Shown here one piece after another: positions 20,901 through 33,642 of a DNA stretch of 64,000 nucleotides. Under the pieces are notes generated by a model. It was not told the DNA's origin. It was given only the letters and a program-made list of their open reading frames with translations, and made no database searches. Positions within the stretch are counted from its first letter, which is position 1, and every line of letters starts with the position of its first letter. The stretch is taken from NCBI RefSeq assembly GCF_014633365.1, contig NC_068349.1:18986753-19050752 (forward strand). The letters run 5' to 3'. The stretch is from Diospyros lotus (lineage: Eukaryota > Streptophyta > Magnoliopsida > Ericales > Ebenaceae). The position numbers were made by a program, and so were the translations under genes.

Positions 20901-23900
20901 AAATAGTGATGGGATGGTTTAAGGATGGGATAGAATAGTGATGGGATTAAATAATATTGTCCCTTGTCGGGAAGAGAGGTATTACCACAAGTTATAACTA
21001 ATACTATGTTTGGTTTCTGTAATTGTGAATGAGGTATTACTTGAAGTTAATAGCCAATTTACCCATTTCCCCTATTTGCCAAACTGTTAGCGGATTGCCC
21101 ATTTACAATTAGGTGCCTGTCTACCAAGAAGAACGCCCATTTTCCATTGCCTTCAAGCTTCAATCCCAATGCCTACTTGCTTTCACACTCTCCTTGCTTC
21201 ACTACCAGTTTGAAATCCTTTAAAATGTAGTTTGGTTTTGCCAAAAAATGGATTAATTATATTTTAATCATGAGAATATATATATAAATAATTTTATATA
21301 TGGATGGAAGAGTGGATCGAAGATGGAAGCTGTCTTCTGCACTTCAACTAGCAACAGTTACAGAACTAGAAAGTGGCAACCCAGCATCAACCTGAGCAGA
21401 ATAGGAAAATCGGAGAGGGGTTCTCAGTTTCAGGGCAAAGGCAAGAGTGTTGATCACAGGGGTGCCAGTAGTTGGCAATTTGCGGAGGGAGGGAGATCGG
21501 CCAAACAAAATAGATAGACAGAGATAGAGATAGATTGATCAGTGGAGATAGGCAGCAGTCACGGGGAGCTGAGAATGACTGCAAGGCAAGGGCTTGATTC
21601 GTCAAAGAAGATGAAGAACAGCAACATAGTTGAGGGAAGGAATCTGAAATGGAAGTTGAGGGTAGAAGATGCATTTATTGGGAGAGAGAGAGGAGGTGAA
21701 CGTGGGGGGCAAAACTGTCTGAAGTGTGCAACATTTTTATTCCACTGCAGCTGGATAAATTAATACCAGGGGGTTGGGTGGGTTTATTCTATCCCACCGC
21801 AGTGGGATAATTTAATCCAAAGCTTAGATAATCCCACACCAATTTCTATACCAAATGAGGTATTGCTGCATAGGTTGTAATGCCCACCATTTAATCCGCC
21901 TACCAAACATGCCGTTTGTGGTTTAATCATAGTAGCTATAATAATATAAAGTCTCAAGTTCTGATACAAGTATGAGGATGGAGTGACTCTAAAAAGTTAT
22001 GCCAGTGATGTGGTTGTATCGATGCATATTTGTTATGTATTTGGTTTTCTGTTATAGCTGATGTGAGAGTTTTATTGGGCAACTATAAGACTATCTTTGT
22101 TTTATGGCTTAAAATGTTAGGCAGTTAAGTGCCAACATGTGCAGCATGAGTGTAGCTGAAATGAGAATGTTGTGGTGGATGTGGAACTATACAAGAAAAG
22201 GAAAAAGAAGAAACGAGATCATACATAGTGTTTGTTGAGGATATAATCACAAATTAAAAAAGATAAAGGACCAAAAAAGAAGAAAGAAGAGCTGATAAAG
22301 ATGCAGCTATCAGTTCCTAAAAATTAGAAGAAGATGAAGCCTCTTCTTATCCAAAAGAATAGGATAAAGTTTAGGAAATTTATCTCTACTTATCTGTTAT
22401 TGTATTTGTATTTTAAATTTCTAGATTTTAGGAGTTTTTCTTTATTTAAGTTTGTAATTTGTATCTTTGAGGGTGTGAAATTTAATTGTTCCAGATTCAC
22501 CCTGATTTCTTTAGTGTGTTAATCTCTAAAACTCTTAAGGTTTTTACTTTGTTCATGGTATCAGAGCCCCTGATTTCTTTAGAATGTTAATCTCTAAAAC
22601 TTCAAGGTTTTTACTTTGTTCATGGTATCCAAGCCACCGATCTGGTGACTGATTCCTTCTTTTTTTTTACTTCTCCTTCCACAACGTACCTGCAACTCGA
22701 TGACTGGTTCTTCAACCTCTAGCGAAAGTTCATCCCGTTGTCCTACAACCTCTCAGATTATGCCGTCATTCATTACACTGATGGCTTCTGATCAGCATAC
22801 CCTTCAAATCACCTAACATCTCTTCATTGGAACGAATTACCGGGAATGGTCGCAATCAATTTTATTAGTTATGAAGGGCAGAGGAAAGGTGGGATACCTT
22901 ATCGGAGAAGGCTTACAACCAGATCCAAAGGATGCTACTTATAATGCATGGGATGTGGAAATTTTCATTGCCATGTCTCGACTCATTAATTCAATGGAGC
23001 CAAAAATAGGAAGAACTTATCTATTTTATAAGACACCCAATGAGTTATGGGAAGCAGTAAAAAACCTCTATTCAGACATGGAAACCACTGCCTAGTGCTT
23101 TAAAGTTAGATCAACCATACGCACAACTCGCCAAGGTAGTCTTTCAGTTACCGAATACTATAATTTGTCATTTGGTTTGTGGCAAGAGATGGATTTATTC
23201 TATGAGGTTCGTTGGGAATGCACTAAGGATGGTGTAACTTACTCCAAGATCATAGAGAAAGAACGGGTCTTTGATTTCCTCCATGGACTAAATCCTGATT
23301 TAGATGAAGTCAAGGGGAGACTCTTAGGCTCAAAACCTTTTCCCTCTACTGGGGATGCATTTGTAGAAGTTAGGAGAGTGGAAAGTAGGAAGAAGGTGAT
23401 GCTCTTAGCATCATCCGATGCTCCTATCCAGGGGGGTTCAACCCTTTTTGTCACCAAACCAAAACAAGGAGCAAATCGTGGAGATCCTTCTAAGGAGAAG
23501 CAATGGTGCGATTGTTGCCGAGGGCCCTACCATACTCGAGAAACATGTTGGAAACTTCATGGCAAGTCTGTTAATTGGAGAGGAAAGACTCAAAAGAAGC
23601 AGCAAACTGCTTATACTACAGATATAGAAGAAGGAGAAGGTAAGTCCTTTGTTTTGATCTCGGACCAAGTGGAGATATTGCAACCGTTATTCCACCAAAC
23701 AAAGGTTTCAAAAACCTCAAATTTGGAAGAAAGGACCAATTTGACAACCACTATCTCTAAACCAGGTAATCTTCACAAATGCTTTGTATCTAAATTGATA
23801 GATGATGATTGGATTGTGGATACTGGGGCCTCAAATCACATGACCGAAGTATTACAAAAACTGATTGACTATAAACAGTGTAATAAAGGTGTCAAGGTGA

Positions 23901-26900
23901 TAATGGAAGATGGTACAATTTCACATGCTAAAGGAGAAGGCTCAGTTCACCTAAATGGTTTATGGTTAAAATCAGTACTTTTTGTGCTCAACTTGAGATG
24001 TAATCTTATATCAATCAGTAAACTTACAAGGGATTAGAATTGTAAGGTGATATTTACTCTGACTTCTTGTATATTTCAGGATCTCACCTCAGGGAAGATG
24101 ATTGGCAATGCTGAAGAACAAAAGGGTCTATACTACATGAAAGAGGCTACTGGCAATTCTACCTTGATTAGGTTACATAATTCCTTGTTTTCATCTAATG
24201 TCTCAGATTCTAGTATTAGGTTATGGCACAACCAATTAGGCCATCCAAGCTTTCGACAATTGAAACTCTTGTATCCCCATTTATTTGTCAATAAGAGGGA
24301 TGATTTTTTTCAGTGTGAGCAATGCATTTTATCAAAACAAACAAGAACCCCTCATCCTATACATCCCTGTAAACCAACAAAACCATTATATCTTGTGCAT
24401 AGTGATGTGTGGGGACGAACCAAAATCCCAAATCTTACTAACACTCGATGGTTTGTCACTTTTATAGATAATCATACTCAAGTGTGTTGGGTTTTCTTAT
24501 TAAAAGAAAATTCGGATATTTATACAGTCTTCAAGCGGTTCCATCGTACGATTCTCAATATTTTTCAAACTTCTATCCATATCCTTCGTTCGGATAATGG
24601 TAGGGAATATTTTTCAGCCGAGTTTGATAATTATCTAAGTGAGAATGGCATCATACATCAAAGTACATGCTCCTATACCCCTCAACAAAATGGGGTGGCC
24701 AAGAGGAAGAATTGTCACTTGCTTGAGATTGCTAGAACCCTTATGCTCACTAGCCAAGTTCCCTCTTCCTATTGGGGATAGGCTATCCTCACTGCCTCCT
24801 ACCTAATTAACCGACTTCCCACTCTGAGTACTTGGCTTCAAAACCCCATTGAGTACTCTAATTTCTTTCTATCCACTCCTTACTTGAATGCTCAATCCCT
24901 TACCCCCTCAAGTATTTGGCTGCACTGTCTTTGTACATCATTACCACTCCAAATTACACCCAAAATCATTAAAATGCGTCTTTGTTGGTTATTCCCCCAC
25001 ACAAAAGGAATACAAGTGCTATTGTCCTAGCACTAAGGAATTTTTTGTGTCATGTGATGTCTCATTTTTCAAGAATCAATTCTACTACTCTCACCCTTCA
25101 CTGTAGGGGGAGCCACCAAGTGCAAAGCAAGATGAGAGTAGTAGTGCCGGTGCTAGTTTTTTCTTGCCTGAGACAGTCCAAAATAGTACTCTTAATCATG
25201 TATCTAATCAAGGGAGAGAACAGCCATCCTCAAACCTGCAAATGCACCTGCCTAAGCCTCCTCTTTAGGTTTATTCACGCAGGAAGACCCTGCAACAGTG
25301 AAACCAGTCATCAACCTCGGTGGAGGATTCTGAAATTGAACCAAGACAGGATGTCAGGTCACTACCAGATGCTATTACAATAGAGGGTGGACATGAAATA
25401 GATAATTTGGACATTCCTATTGCTTGGAGGAAGGGGGTAAGATCATGTACTAAGCACCCAATCTCTAATCACTTGGTCTATTCATGATTATCTCCAAGTT
25501 ATAGGATGTTTACATAAAAAATTGATGAAGTCCAGATTCCTAGGAACATTAATGAAGCTCTTCAAAGCCCTCCTTGGAAATAGGCTATGATGGAAGATAT
25601 GGAAGCTCTTACAAAGAATGGTACATGGGAATTGGTGAGTTTACCTCAAAATAAAAATGTGGTAGGTAGCAAGTGGGTTTTTACAATTAAATATAATTCT
25701 GATGGAAGTATTGCTAGACATAAGGTCAGGTTAGTGGCCCAAGGATTTACCCAAACTCACGGTATTGATTATGATGAAACTTCTGCACCAGTTGCAAAGC
25801 TTAATTCTATCTGTGTGTTACTATCAATTGCAACTGTTAAAACTCATTCACAATAACAAAAAGTAAAAAAATGATAGAGTTAAAAAGAGAACAAAAATGC
25901 AAACCATAATGCAACACACCCGATTTATCTTGGTTCATGCCATAAAAATGGCACTACATCCTGCACTCCAACGAAGAGAACAATCCACTAAGAACTTTCA
26001 TAAATTAGTACAAGAATCCCTTACTGTCCTTCTCTTATCTCTCAAATACAATACTCTCATGAAAAGATTCCAAGAACTATACTTAATCACAGCTTTCTCT
26101 TTTTCTCACTGCACTCGAAATAAGAGAATGGAATAACAAATGATTGATGATAATCGCAGGTGCCTCTGCCCTTATATTTATAAACTAAATGGGTGGAGCT
26201 TCCTAGGGGAAATAACCGACTAATACAAAGTCTAAAATACCCCTACTAATTACAATTAATTACAGACAAATCTTGCATCCTAACTATCATCCGATCATCC
26301 TCATTCTCTTCACTGATTTCTTCTAAACTTCTAGCACAATAACTCGGGCAAAACATTAACAACAACAAATTTAGATTGAGAATTGCATCAATTAGACATA
26401 AAGAATGCATTCCTCAATGGAGACCTTGAGGAGGAGATATACATGAAGGCACCTCCTGGTTTTGAAGAAAATGGAAAGGTGTGCAAGTTGAAGAAATCAT
26501 TGTATGGGCTAAAATAGTCCCCTAGAGCATGGTTTTGAAGGTTTAGCTCAACCTTGAACCTGCTGGGATATAAGTAAGGGCATTCGGATCACACGTTCAC
26601 TAAACATGCTACAAATGGCTCAAAAACTATCCTAATCGTGTATGTTGATGATATCATTATCACAGGTGACAACCAGCAGTCATTTGAAGTCAAAGATCTT
26701 GGAAAGCTGAAGTACTTCCTAGGGTTGGAGATATCAAGGAGTAAGGAAGGTATCTATATCTCACAAAGGAAGTATATATTTGATTTACTAAAGGAAACAT
26801 GTAAGTTAGGTTGCAAACCAGCTAGCATTCCCTTGGAACCTAACTAGAAATCTAAGGAAAATAACGTAGACTCTACTGTGGATAAGGGAAGATATTAGAG

Positions 26901-29900
26901 ACTAGTGGAAAAATTAATCTACTTAACTCTCACACGACTGGATATTACCTATGTGGTAAGTATAGTAAGTCAGTTTATGCATGCACCCACTAATAAACAC
27001 CTTAATGTTGTCCATCATATCCTAAGATATTTGAAAGGAAGCCCTAGTAAGGGAATCTTGTTCAAGAAGAATGAAGATTGGGGAATTCAATGCTTTGTAG
27101 ATGCTGATTGGGCAGGATCATTGGAAGATAGTAAATCTACTTCAGGTTTTTGTACCAAGGTATGGGGAAACCTGGTGATATGGAGAAGTAAGAAGCAAAG
27201 CGTAGTGGCTAGAAGTAGTGCTGAGGCTGAATATAGAACCATTGCACAAGGTATATGTGAAATCATGTGGCTGGAAAAATTGATGGAAGATCTGAAAATT
27301 GAAAATTCTACTCCTACAAAGCTATACTGTGATAACAAGTCTGCTATAAGTATAGTAAATAATCCGGTTCAACATGACCGGATGAAACATGTGAGGATAG
27401 ATAAACATTTCATTAAGCAAATGATCGAAGAAGGTGATATAAATCTGGTATATATACCTACAGGTATCCAAGAAGCTGATATTCTAACTAAAGCCATGAA
27501 TAAACAAGGTTTCAAGCTAATTAGAGGCAAGTTGGGAATGATAGATATCTATTCGCCAACTTGAGGGGGAGTGTTGAGGATATAATCACAAATTAAAGAA
27601 GATAAAAGGGCTGAAAAAGAAGAAAGAAGAGCTGATAAAGATGCAGCTATCAGTTCCTAAAAATTAGAAGAAGATGAAACCTCTTCTTATCCAAAAGAAT
27701 AGGAGAAAGTTTAGGAAATTTATCTCTACTTATCTATTGTTATATTTGTATTTTAAATTCCTAAATTTTAGGAGTTTTTCTTCTATTTAAGTTTGTAATT
27801 TGTATCTTTGAGGGTGTAAAATTTAATTGTTCCAGATTCACCCTAATTTCTTTAGAGTGTTAATCTCTAAAACTCTTTAAGGTTTTTACTTTGTTCATAG
27901 TATCAGAGCCCCTGATTTCTTTAGTGTTAATCTCTAAAACTTTTTTACTTTATTCATAGTTGAGTGACACTTATTTGATAATGTAAGGGAGTCACTATTA
28001 AGATGGTTTGGATATGTGAGAAAAAGATTGGTAGAAGCACTTGTAAGGTGACGGAACAAAATGGGAGGAAATTTGTAATAAAAGAGGAAGGAGAAGACCA
28101 GAGAAAACTTGGCAGCAAACCTTTAAAAATGGCATAGAATATAATGGCCTTACAAGGGATATGGCCGTGGATAGAGGTGAATGAAGCTTTAGAATTCATG
28201 TAGAGGATCCCACTTCGTGGGATTAAGACTTGTATTTTTGTTGTTGCAGGTTCTCTTTTATATTTCATTTGATCCATTAGATAATTTCTCTTTTGACATT
28301 GTACTTTCTGAAGTTTTTTTCTTGTACTTCTTGTAATTTTGCATGTTATTTTTACGGAAGGGGCATTAGCAATGTGATTCCTAACTCAAAATTGGCTTTT
28401 TAAATCATAATAAATGAGTCTCTAATTTTAGATATCCCCAGATTTTTGGGGTACCTAAAGAATTTTGCTGTAGAAGCATTTGTCTTTTTGTATGCAGGGC
28501 ATCTTTAGAGGAGTGGGTGTGATGCACAACAACACACCAAAAGTACTAGAATTTTCATCCAATTAGGCAGAAGTAAATAGGTGGTATGAATTCAAAGTTT
28601 TGTCAACTGGTACCCATATGCGTGTATGTATGAATGCATACATTGCAGCATGCATATAAGGTTGCCAAATAAAGAACAGAAAACTGACCAGTTAAATACT
28701 GGAGATCCCCTAGCTTGGGTGGGTGAGAAGGAGGGCATGCGAGCTCAAGAAAATTTGCAAAGTTAGTTTGAGCTCGGCTTGCAGCAATTTTGTTTGTTTG
28801 CAGGCATTTCAGGTTTGGTTTATAATGTAGTGTGATTGTATGAACCAGCTTTCAGATATTTATTTGTTGTTGAAATTTAGAGCAGTCACAACACTTATAA
28901 TAAATTTGTAGGTTACTTCAGCAGGTAAGGGTCATCATATAATAATTCTATTGAAAATTTTCACATCTATTTGCTTAGCTGTAAACAAGACAACCTTGTT
29001 AGTAGATAGATGTGCCAATTAATAGGGATACATAATTCTATAACTGCAAGTTTCACGAGCTAAGATTAAGTCATGGCTGTTGGCTCATTCTTGTGTCACA
29101 AATGGGTTTATAGTAGAGCTGTCAGTTCATTAATAAATGGTTCTATGTAAGCTCAGATATAGTTCTGTTTTATTTTCCAAAGATGATGAATTTCCTTTCT
29201 AGCTCCACATATCCACAGTTTAAAAGCAAGGTTTCTTGCCCTTGGTGTTGTTTGGATGAGTGCCTGAGAAAAGGAAAAACCTTGAAAGGGCACGTCTAAT
29301 TCTACAAAACAATTTTATTTTTAGAAAATAACCAAATGCAAATATTTATTTGATAATGCTTATGAAAAAGGGGGGGAAAGTTAGTTATTAGATAACATTT
29401 TATCCTCACCATTCCTCTCTCAAAATGCCTGCCATTATAGTGTGTGTGTGTAAACTCATTCTCTGCAGTATCCTTGAGGATCATAGGAAACTTCATCCTC
29501 CTCCTCCTCTTCCTTCTCTGACTTGCCGCATTTATCTCTTCTTATCCCACTTTCTGATTTGCTTTCTTGTGCTTGATGCTTCAATTGATTCATTCACCAG
29601 GTATTTATAAGTGTCCCGATAACCCATGTTCACCACTTCGACCATTTTCACTCCATTCTCCGACCTCCTCAGTTCTCTTCACATTTAGGCAAACATCCTC
29701 ATCTGAGATCTTTTTATTTGTAGGTTCCCCGTGTCTGGATTTTTCCTGGAAGTTATCCTCTTCAATTGGTTGCTCTCCCACATCGTACCGGCTTATGGGT
29801 GTTACAACATGTGTTTCTTCAACTTTATTCCTCGTCTTGGTCCAATCAGATATATGATGGAGATAGAAATATTGAATGTTTTGGGATCACTTTTTGTGGC

Positions 29901-32900
29901 AGTAGCTGATCTAAATCTTTGATTTGTTCCCCCACTTGGGGCCAAGGGAGGGAGGGAGAAAATATAGTCAGTATATTTTGTGCTTTCAGGATAAACCATA
30001 ATATCTGCCTGTGCAAGCACTATCCATAATAGGTATCTTACATGTTATGATTTCCCATTTCGTATTTATGATGCACTTTTTTCCCCATCTGTTGTGTTGT
30101 TTTACAACCAACCTATGGTGGGGTTACTGGTTTCATATCTGAAAGGTCCAGATCACGGTGCTTACATTCTCATGCTATGACCTGAAAAGTAAATACAAAC
30201 ATATATCTACACTATGTATTCTGTTTATGATTATCCCCCTTAGCTTTCCTTTGTAGATGATTTTCATGTGAGGCATCATATGTATCAGACACATAAATTT
30301 ATATTGTCTCGTGAGTATGTTATTTCAGGAATATATGGGTTGAAATGTGATACTTCTGATATTACAAAGCATCTGGATGAGTTATCACTTAATGAGCTCC
30401 TTGTTGGCATTTACCATGGTCCTAGTTCTGAAGATAAGGGGAAGAAAGTTGGAAGTTTGAATGAAAATATTCTACAATCAGTTAGAAAGGCTTGCTCTAT
30501 TCTTCGTATACAAAAGCCCCTACAGAGCCAAAATTCTACTGAGATTGATAACAGTTGCAACCTGAAAGTTTCCATGTGCCCAGAGAGCTCTGATCCTTCC
30601 ATGGCAAGCAGAAATGATGGTGATAAAGGAGATAACTGTCCTGCCGATCCTTCTTCTTTTGACAAGGTTAGTTTTAAACATTTAAGAGAATTATCTTAAA
30701 TAGTGATCAGTTACACCTGAAGGAGCCTCTACAAATGTTATAATGGTGCATGAGTTGTTACATTTCTACAATCTAAGACTGGTCTTGATTACTGCAGTCA
30801 GCAACTTGATGCATCATGTGAAGAATCAATGAAACTCTGTTATGTAGCCTTTCATTTTTACAGCTTCTGTTTAGACATTGTACAATCGCTATCTTCAAGT
30901 GTGTATTATTGGGGCCTTTTACCTTATTATCCAGTGGCTGGCACTGTCAGCTAGTGGTGCTTAATGGCCTAAGACTGCTTAAAACCTGGCCTCTGTCTTT
31001 ATTTGCATTTAGTTATTTCATTGACTTAAATCCTATGTTATATAGACTAGGGTGGACAGTTGGATTGTGGAATGTGTCTTTAACTATTTGCATTCCATAT
31101 GCCTAATTCTCAAGTCCAAGAACTCTTAAAATCATTGCTTTGTTGCATAATTAGCTTGACTACTGTTCATGTATATCACTGCATACAACATGTTGGATGC
31201 ATCCCATGCCCTTACCCAAGCACCGAGTGCTTTCTACAAGTACTTCACAGATTCAGAGAAGTGCACATGGGATTGAAAACCTTAGATGGCATAGTAAGTT
31301 TGGACTTTGGTACAGTACAGTCTGAAAAGTTCTATTTTCTTTCTAATCCAACTAATCTGTCAAAATCACTTAACCTTATTGAAAAATTGCATAAGTTTTT
31401 TGTTAGCTTTATTAGGTTACAACTTCAGTTATTTTCTTAAAGATGTGAAACACGGGAAGTTATGCTGTTGTTTAGGCATTCCTCAAGTGCTGCTAAGAAT
31501 TATTTTAATTTAGTGATAACATCTGCCTTATTTTGTGGTATTGAATACTGATATTATCCCTCTCTATTTGATATTAAAGGTTCAAGATTGTCTTAGCCCA
31601 ACCAAAACAACTTCCAACATTCTAGATTTCCCATTTTGTCAACCTAAAGATTTACTGGACCGCCTTGGGCTTCCTCCGCCGAAGGATTTGGATTCTTTGC
31701 TTCTTGATGTCACCAAGCCTGTTGTGCCTTTGAAGAACAATTCAGATTCACGTGCCAAGCAGATATCTCATCGGGCTAGCTTACCATCTTTTCCTTGGTC
31801 ACATAACTCCGGAGGGCATTGCAAATCTAATGCCGATGCAATTAAAATATCTGCAAGCAGGGGCATATGTCATGGTAGATGGGTAAAAATGGGGCACACT
31901 ACTATGTCTGTGGAAGGCAGGACTGGTTTCCTCACAGACTTAGACTCACTCACTTATGATGACAGTCTGGTTCCTTTGGGAAGTCTGAAATGTGTGCCCT
32001 TGGGAAATGAAATTACCCCATCTGCATCTGTTGGCTTTCCTTGGTTTAAATCAGGTTCATCATCATCTGCAACATGCTCCAGAGCTTCCCAGCTTCCTCC
32101 AGGTTCTTGATATAGCTTTGTCTGAATTTATTTCTTCTACTTCTCATCTGAAGCAGGCAATAACTTGAACATTCTTTTTTCATTTGCATGTGCAGAATTT
32201 TGTAGCAGTCTGAACAATGAAGGAGATGGTAAGATGTGCAGTTCCTTTGGTGCTATTGCTTTACTTTTGAAGTTATAACCTGACACATCTTAGAAGAATA
32301 AAATAAAGGAATAAACTTGTATCTGTCAAGTATGTCTATTAGTATCATAACATGATTTTACCGTGTGTATGCCTTCGGATTGCATTTATGAATATGGAAA
32401 CACAAATAGCAGCAAAAAGGAAAAGGTGAAAGAATGGTTTTGCAAATGCTATCACCTACTCAAAAGATTTAAGTGATGTCTTCTTTGGGGGATATGGCTC
32501 ATCTCCATAGGTTGGCGGGCTGTGTACACTGAAGCCTGGTTCCAATTTCTCCAGTAGTCTCACTAGCATGTGTGCTTATGATGCATCATTGTCAATTGCT
32601 GGAATAGTCAACTATAGTAGTAGATGAGAATGCATCATGATAGCAGTTCTACTTTGTTGGTCCACTACTTGTGGTATGGTCAATGTTTTCTGAGATTGGA
32701 AAATGCATCCTCATGTTAGAGCTAGCTGAGTGTCTTGTGTCACCCGGACCCTTTCAAAATTGTGTTTGTATCTCCATGATGGATGCTTAATAGTAGGTAT
32801 AATATGCGTGTTGGGGTAATGTGTTTGATATGGCTAGTTGGATTCTTTGAATGTTTTCCGTGGTTGATTTGGGGTAACGTTAAGAGCTTGTCATAAAACC

Positions 32901-33642
32901 CTCCTTGGATGAATTAAAAAGTCTTCTTGTTTGTAGAAATCATTTTGCCATAAATAAATAACAATAGTTTTTCAAAAATATAGATCTGAGCTATAACCTC
33001 GTATTCTTGGACACGAGATTGGACGAGCTTTAAATGACACATATGAAGCTGCATGCTATATCTGAGGCCATATAAGATAACAATGTGTATTTATGATATC
33101 CTGCTCATTATTTCATATTTTTATATTGTTTGGTAACAGGTGGGCATTCTCCAAGATTATTGGCTGCTGCTCAGACGCTATGTGACATTGCGGCTCATTC
33201 TCGTTCCTTGAAGCGGGAGCTACATACAATGATAAGTTGGGCAAAGAAACCTTCAGAAAAGGCCATGAAAGCTTGCAGGTCAAAATTAAAAGACAAATCT
33301 GACGATGTATTTACAACACCAAAGTCAGAAGTTGTAACTGACAACCAGTCGAAGAAGCCTAGGCTGATCATCAATGACAAGTATGACAATCTTGGCCATA
33401 ATACTGCAAGAAAAGGATCATCAGTAAATTGGTCTATGCCCAGATCAGGAAGACCATCTACGGGCAAATCATTTAGAGATTCCGTTCCAGAAACAAAACG
33501 TTATAATGCAAGTGATATGAACCTAACTTGCATGATGCCACCTCCATCATCACGGGTCTCAGACAAGGCTTCCAACAGAAGCCAGAAGCTGAGAAAGTTA
33601 GTGCCGATGGAGTGGAACAGGGAAGCAGGGAAGCTCGACTGA
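15273..33642 (+). CDS. Seven-exon gene for an unknown basic Ser-rich plant protein (682 aa)
   Basis: Exons: 15,273-15,480; 16,343-16,630; 20,162-20,317; 30,329-30,666; 31,580-32,102; 32,196-32,228; 33,140-33,642 (TGA). All junctions are GT-AG, phases agree (1,1,1,0,1,1) and every exon is open, giving 682 aa. The start is the first in-frame ATG; further upstream in frame there is only a GTG. I do not recognise the family. Visible features: a Gly-rich run (about 22-36), a basic KRPR (144-147), [10 protein letters not shown] (exon 4), [20 protein letters not shown] (early exon 5), a Ser run late in exon 5, and a C-terminal block with [23 protein letters not shown] (549-559) and KKPR (587-590). 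There is no signal peptide or membrane segment. The basic clusters suggest a nuclear protein (inference). Exon 6 is a 33-nt micro-exon. The third intron (10 kb) is swollen by transposons. A missed exon in it cannot be excluded, but phase is kept without one. Confidence 0.75.
17607..17720 (+). pseudogene. LINE (L1-type) C-terminal fragment in intron 2
   Basis: A short frame [19 protein letters not shown] followed by a stop parallels the fragment at 27,970-28,240 ([18 protein letters not shown]). Both match the end of plant L1-type ORF2. No upstream RT is left. Confidence 0.5.
17870..17913. repeat. (CT)n(AT)n compound microsatellite
   Basis: A CT run is followed directly by a TA run inside intron 2 of the 682-aa gene. 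Confidence 0.9.
18555..19035. repeat. Imperfect tandem duplication, about 282-bp offset
   Basis: AAAATTTCCTACTCAAAAC starts at 18,555 and again at 18,837. Similarity continues for about 200 bp (both copies hold TCATGT...AGGTAAGAATAAA and end in a GGATATCT-like segment). It lies in intron 2 and has no coding content. Confidence 0.65.
20879..21913. mobile_element. Non-autonomous TIR element, Tourist/PIF-like, about 1.03 kb
   Basis: The left end GGCCTTATTTGGTATCCAG and the right end read on minus GGCATGTTTGGTAGGCGG form imperfect inverted repeats that continue into ATTAAATRGTG on both sides. Repeated GATGGGATGG- and TATCCCAC-type motifs near the ends support a PIF/Harbinger-type element. A clean 3-bp target duplication is not visible. 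The inner open frames (21,323-21,763) show no family resemblance. It lies in intron 3. Confidence 0.5.
22233..22622 (+). mobile_element. 5' LTR of intronic Copia, contains an internal PBS-like copy
   Basis: Starts TGTTGAGGATATAATC; extra TGTT precedes it at 22,229. The last part repeats itself: a unit with CTGATTTCTTTAG, GTTAATCTCTAAAAC and TTTTTACTTTGTTCA is present twice. Between the two units sits TGGTATCAGAGCC (about 22,557), a perfect plant initiator-Met PBS. The present PBS follows the second unit. Confidence 0.85.
22760..24037 (+). pseudogene. Copia gag and protease (intronic element)
   Basis: Gag runs from about 22,760 ([15 protein letters not shown]) through [13 protein letters not shown] and [16 protein letters not shown], with an in-frame stop at about 23,093. 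It resumes at [17 protein letters not shown] zinc knuckle [20 protein letters not shown] lies near 23,510-23,570. The protease shows the intact catalytic DTGASNHM (about 23,820). The frame stops at 24,037. A few stops interrupt an otherwise clear frame. Confidence 0.85.
24047..25380 (+). pseudogene. Copia integrase (intronic element)
   Basis: The HHCC zinc-binding region is visible ([10 protein letters not shown] ... CEQCILSK), followed by the core ([51 protein letters not shown]). The catalytic D-D-E pattern is represented by HSD, RSDNG and the downstream GVAKRKN, where family members normally have GVAERKN, so the catalytic Glu appears replaced by Lys. A stop follows at 24,779. The C-terminal part ([27 protein letters not shown]) runs to about 25,106. 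Confidence 0.8.
25587..27564 (+). pseudogene. Copia RT and RNase H (intronic element)
   Basis: RT begins [16 protein letters not shown] and [15 protein letters not shown], then is broken by the insertion at about 25,840-26,370. It resumes at [20 protein letters not shown], with stops in the LKKSLYGLK region, then the intact catalytic [10 protein letters not shown] (26,641). RNase H covers 26,905-27,564 ([49 protein letters not shown]-like, and the ILTKAM tail). A stop ends the frame just before the polypurine tract. Confidence 0.88.
25840..26370 (-). mobile_element. About 0.53-kb noncoding insertion in Copia RT, LTR/TRIM-like
   Basis: RT reads into CAACTGTTA at about 25,840 and resumes after AACAACAAATTTAG at about 26,365. 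The segment has TGTTAAAACTC near its left and CATTAACAACA near its right end, so TG...CA ends are possible. Read on minus there is a TATA-like TATAAATATAAG near 26,175-26,190. I cannot fix a clean 5-bp duplication. Confidence 0.45.
27572..27956 (+). mobile_element. 3' LTR of intronic Copia
   Basis: Starts TGTTGAGGATATAATC right after the purine tract and ends ...ACTTTATTCA. It carries the same inner PBS-like copy as the 5' LTR, here mutated to TAGTATCAGAGCC, showing that the duplication was already in the parent element. Confidence 0.88.
27970..28240 (+). pseudogene. LINE (L1-type) ORF2 C-terminal fragment
   Basis: Frame [19 protein letters not shown], after a stop and shift [12 protein letters not shown], then [18 protein letters not shown]. 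This is the conserved end of plant L1-type ORF2. It directly follows the Copia 3' LTR. No endonuclease or RT core is present, which is typical of 5'-truncated LINE copies. Confidence 0.75.

Larger units (their letters stand above)
22233..27956 (+). mobile_element. Near-complete Ty1/Copia in intron 3, both LTRs present
   Basis: 5' LTR 22,233-22,622, PBS TGGTATCCAAGCC (22,623-22,635), gag, protease, integrase, RT and RNase H in Copia order, polypurine tract TTGAGGGGGAG (27,561-27,571) and 3' LTR 27,572-27,956. The two LTRs differ at roughly 15-17 of about 335 aligned positions by hand count, so the insertion is not recent. CATAG occurs just before the 5' side and overlapping the 3' end, a possible target duplication. 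It is in the same orientation as the host gene. Several stops and a 0.5-kb insertion make it non-autonomous. Confidence 0.9.
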
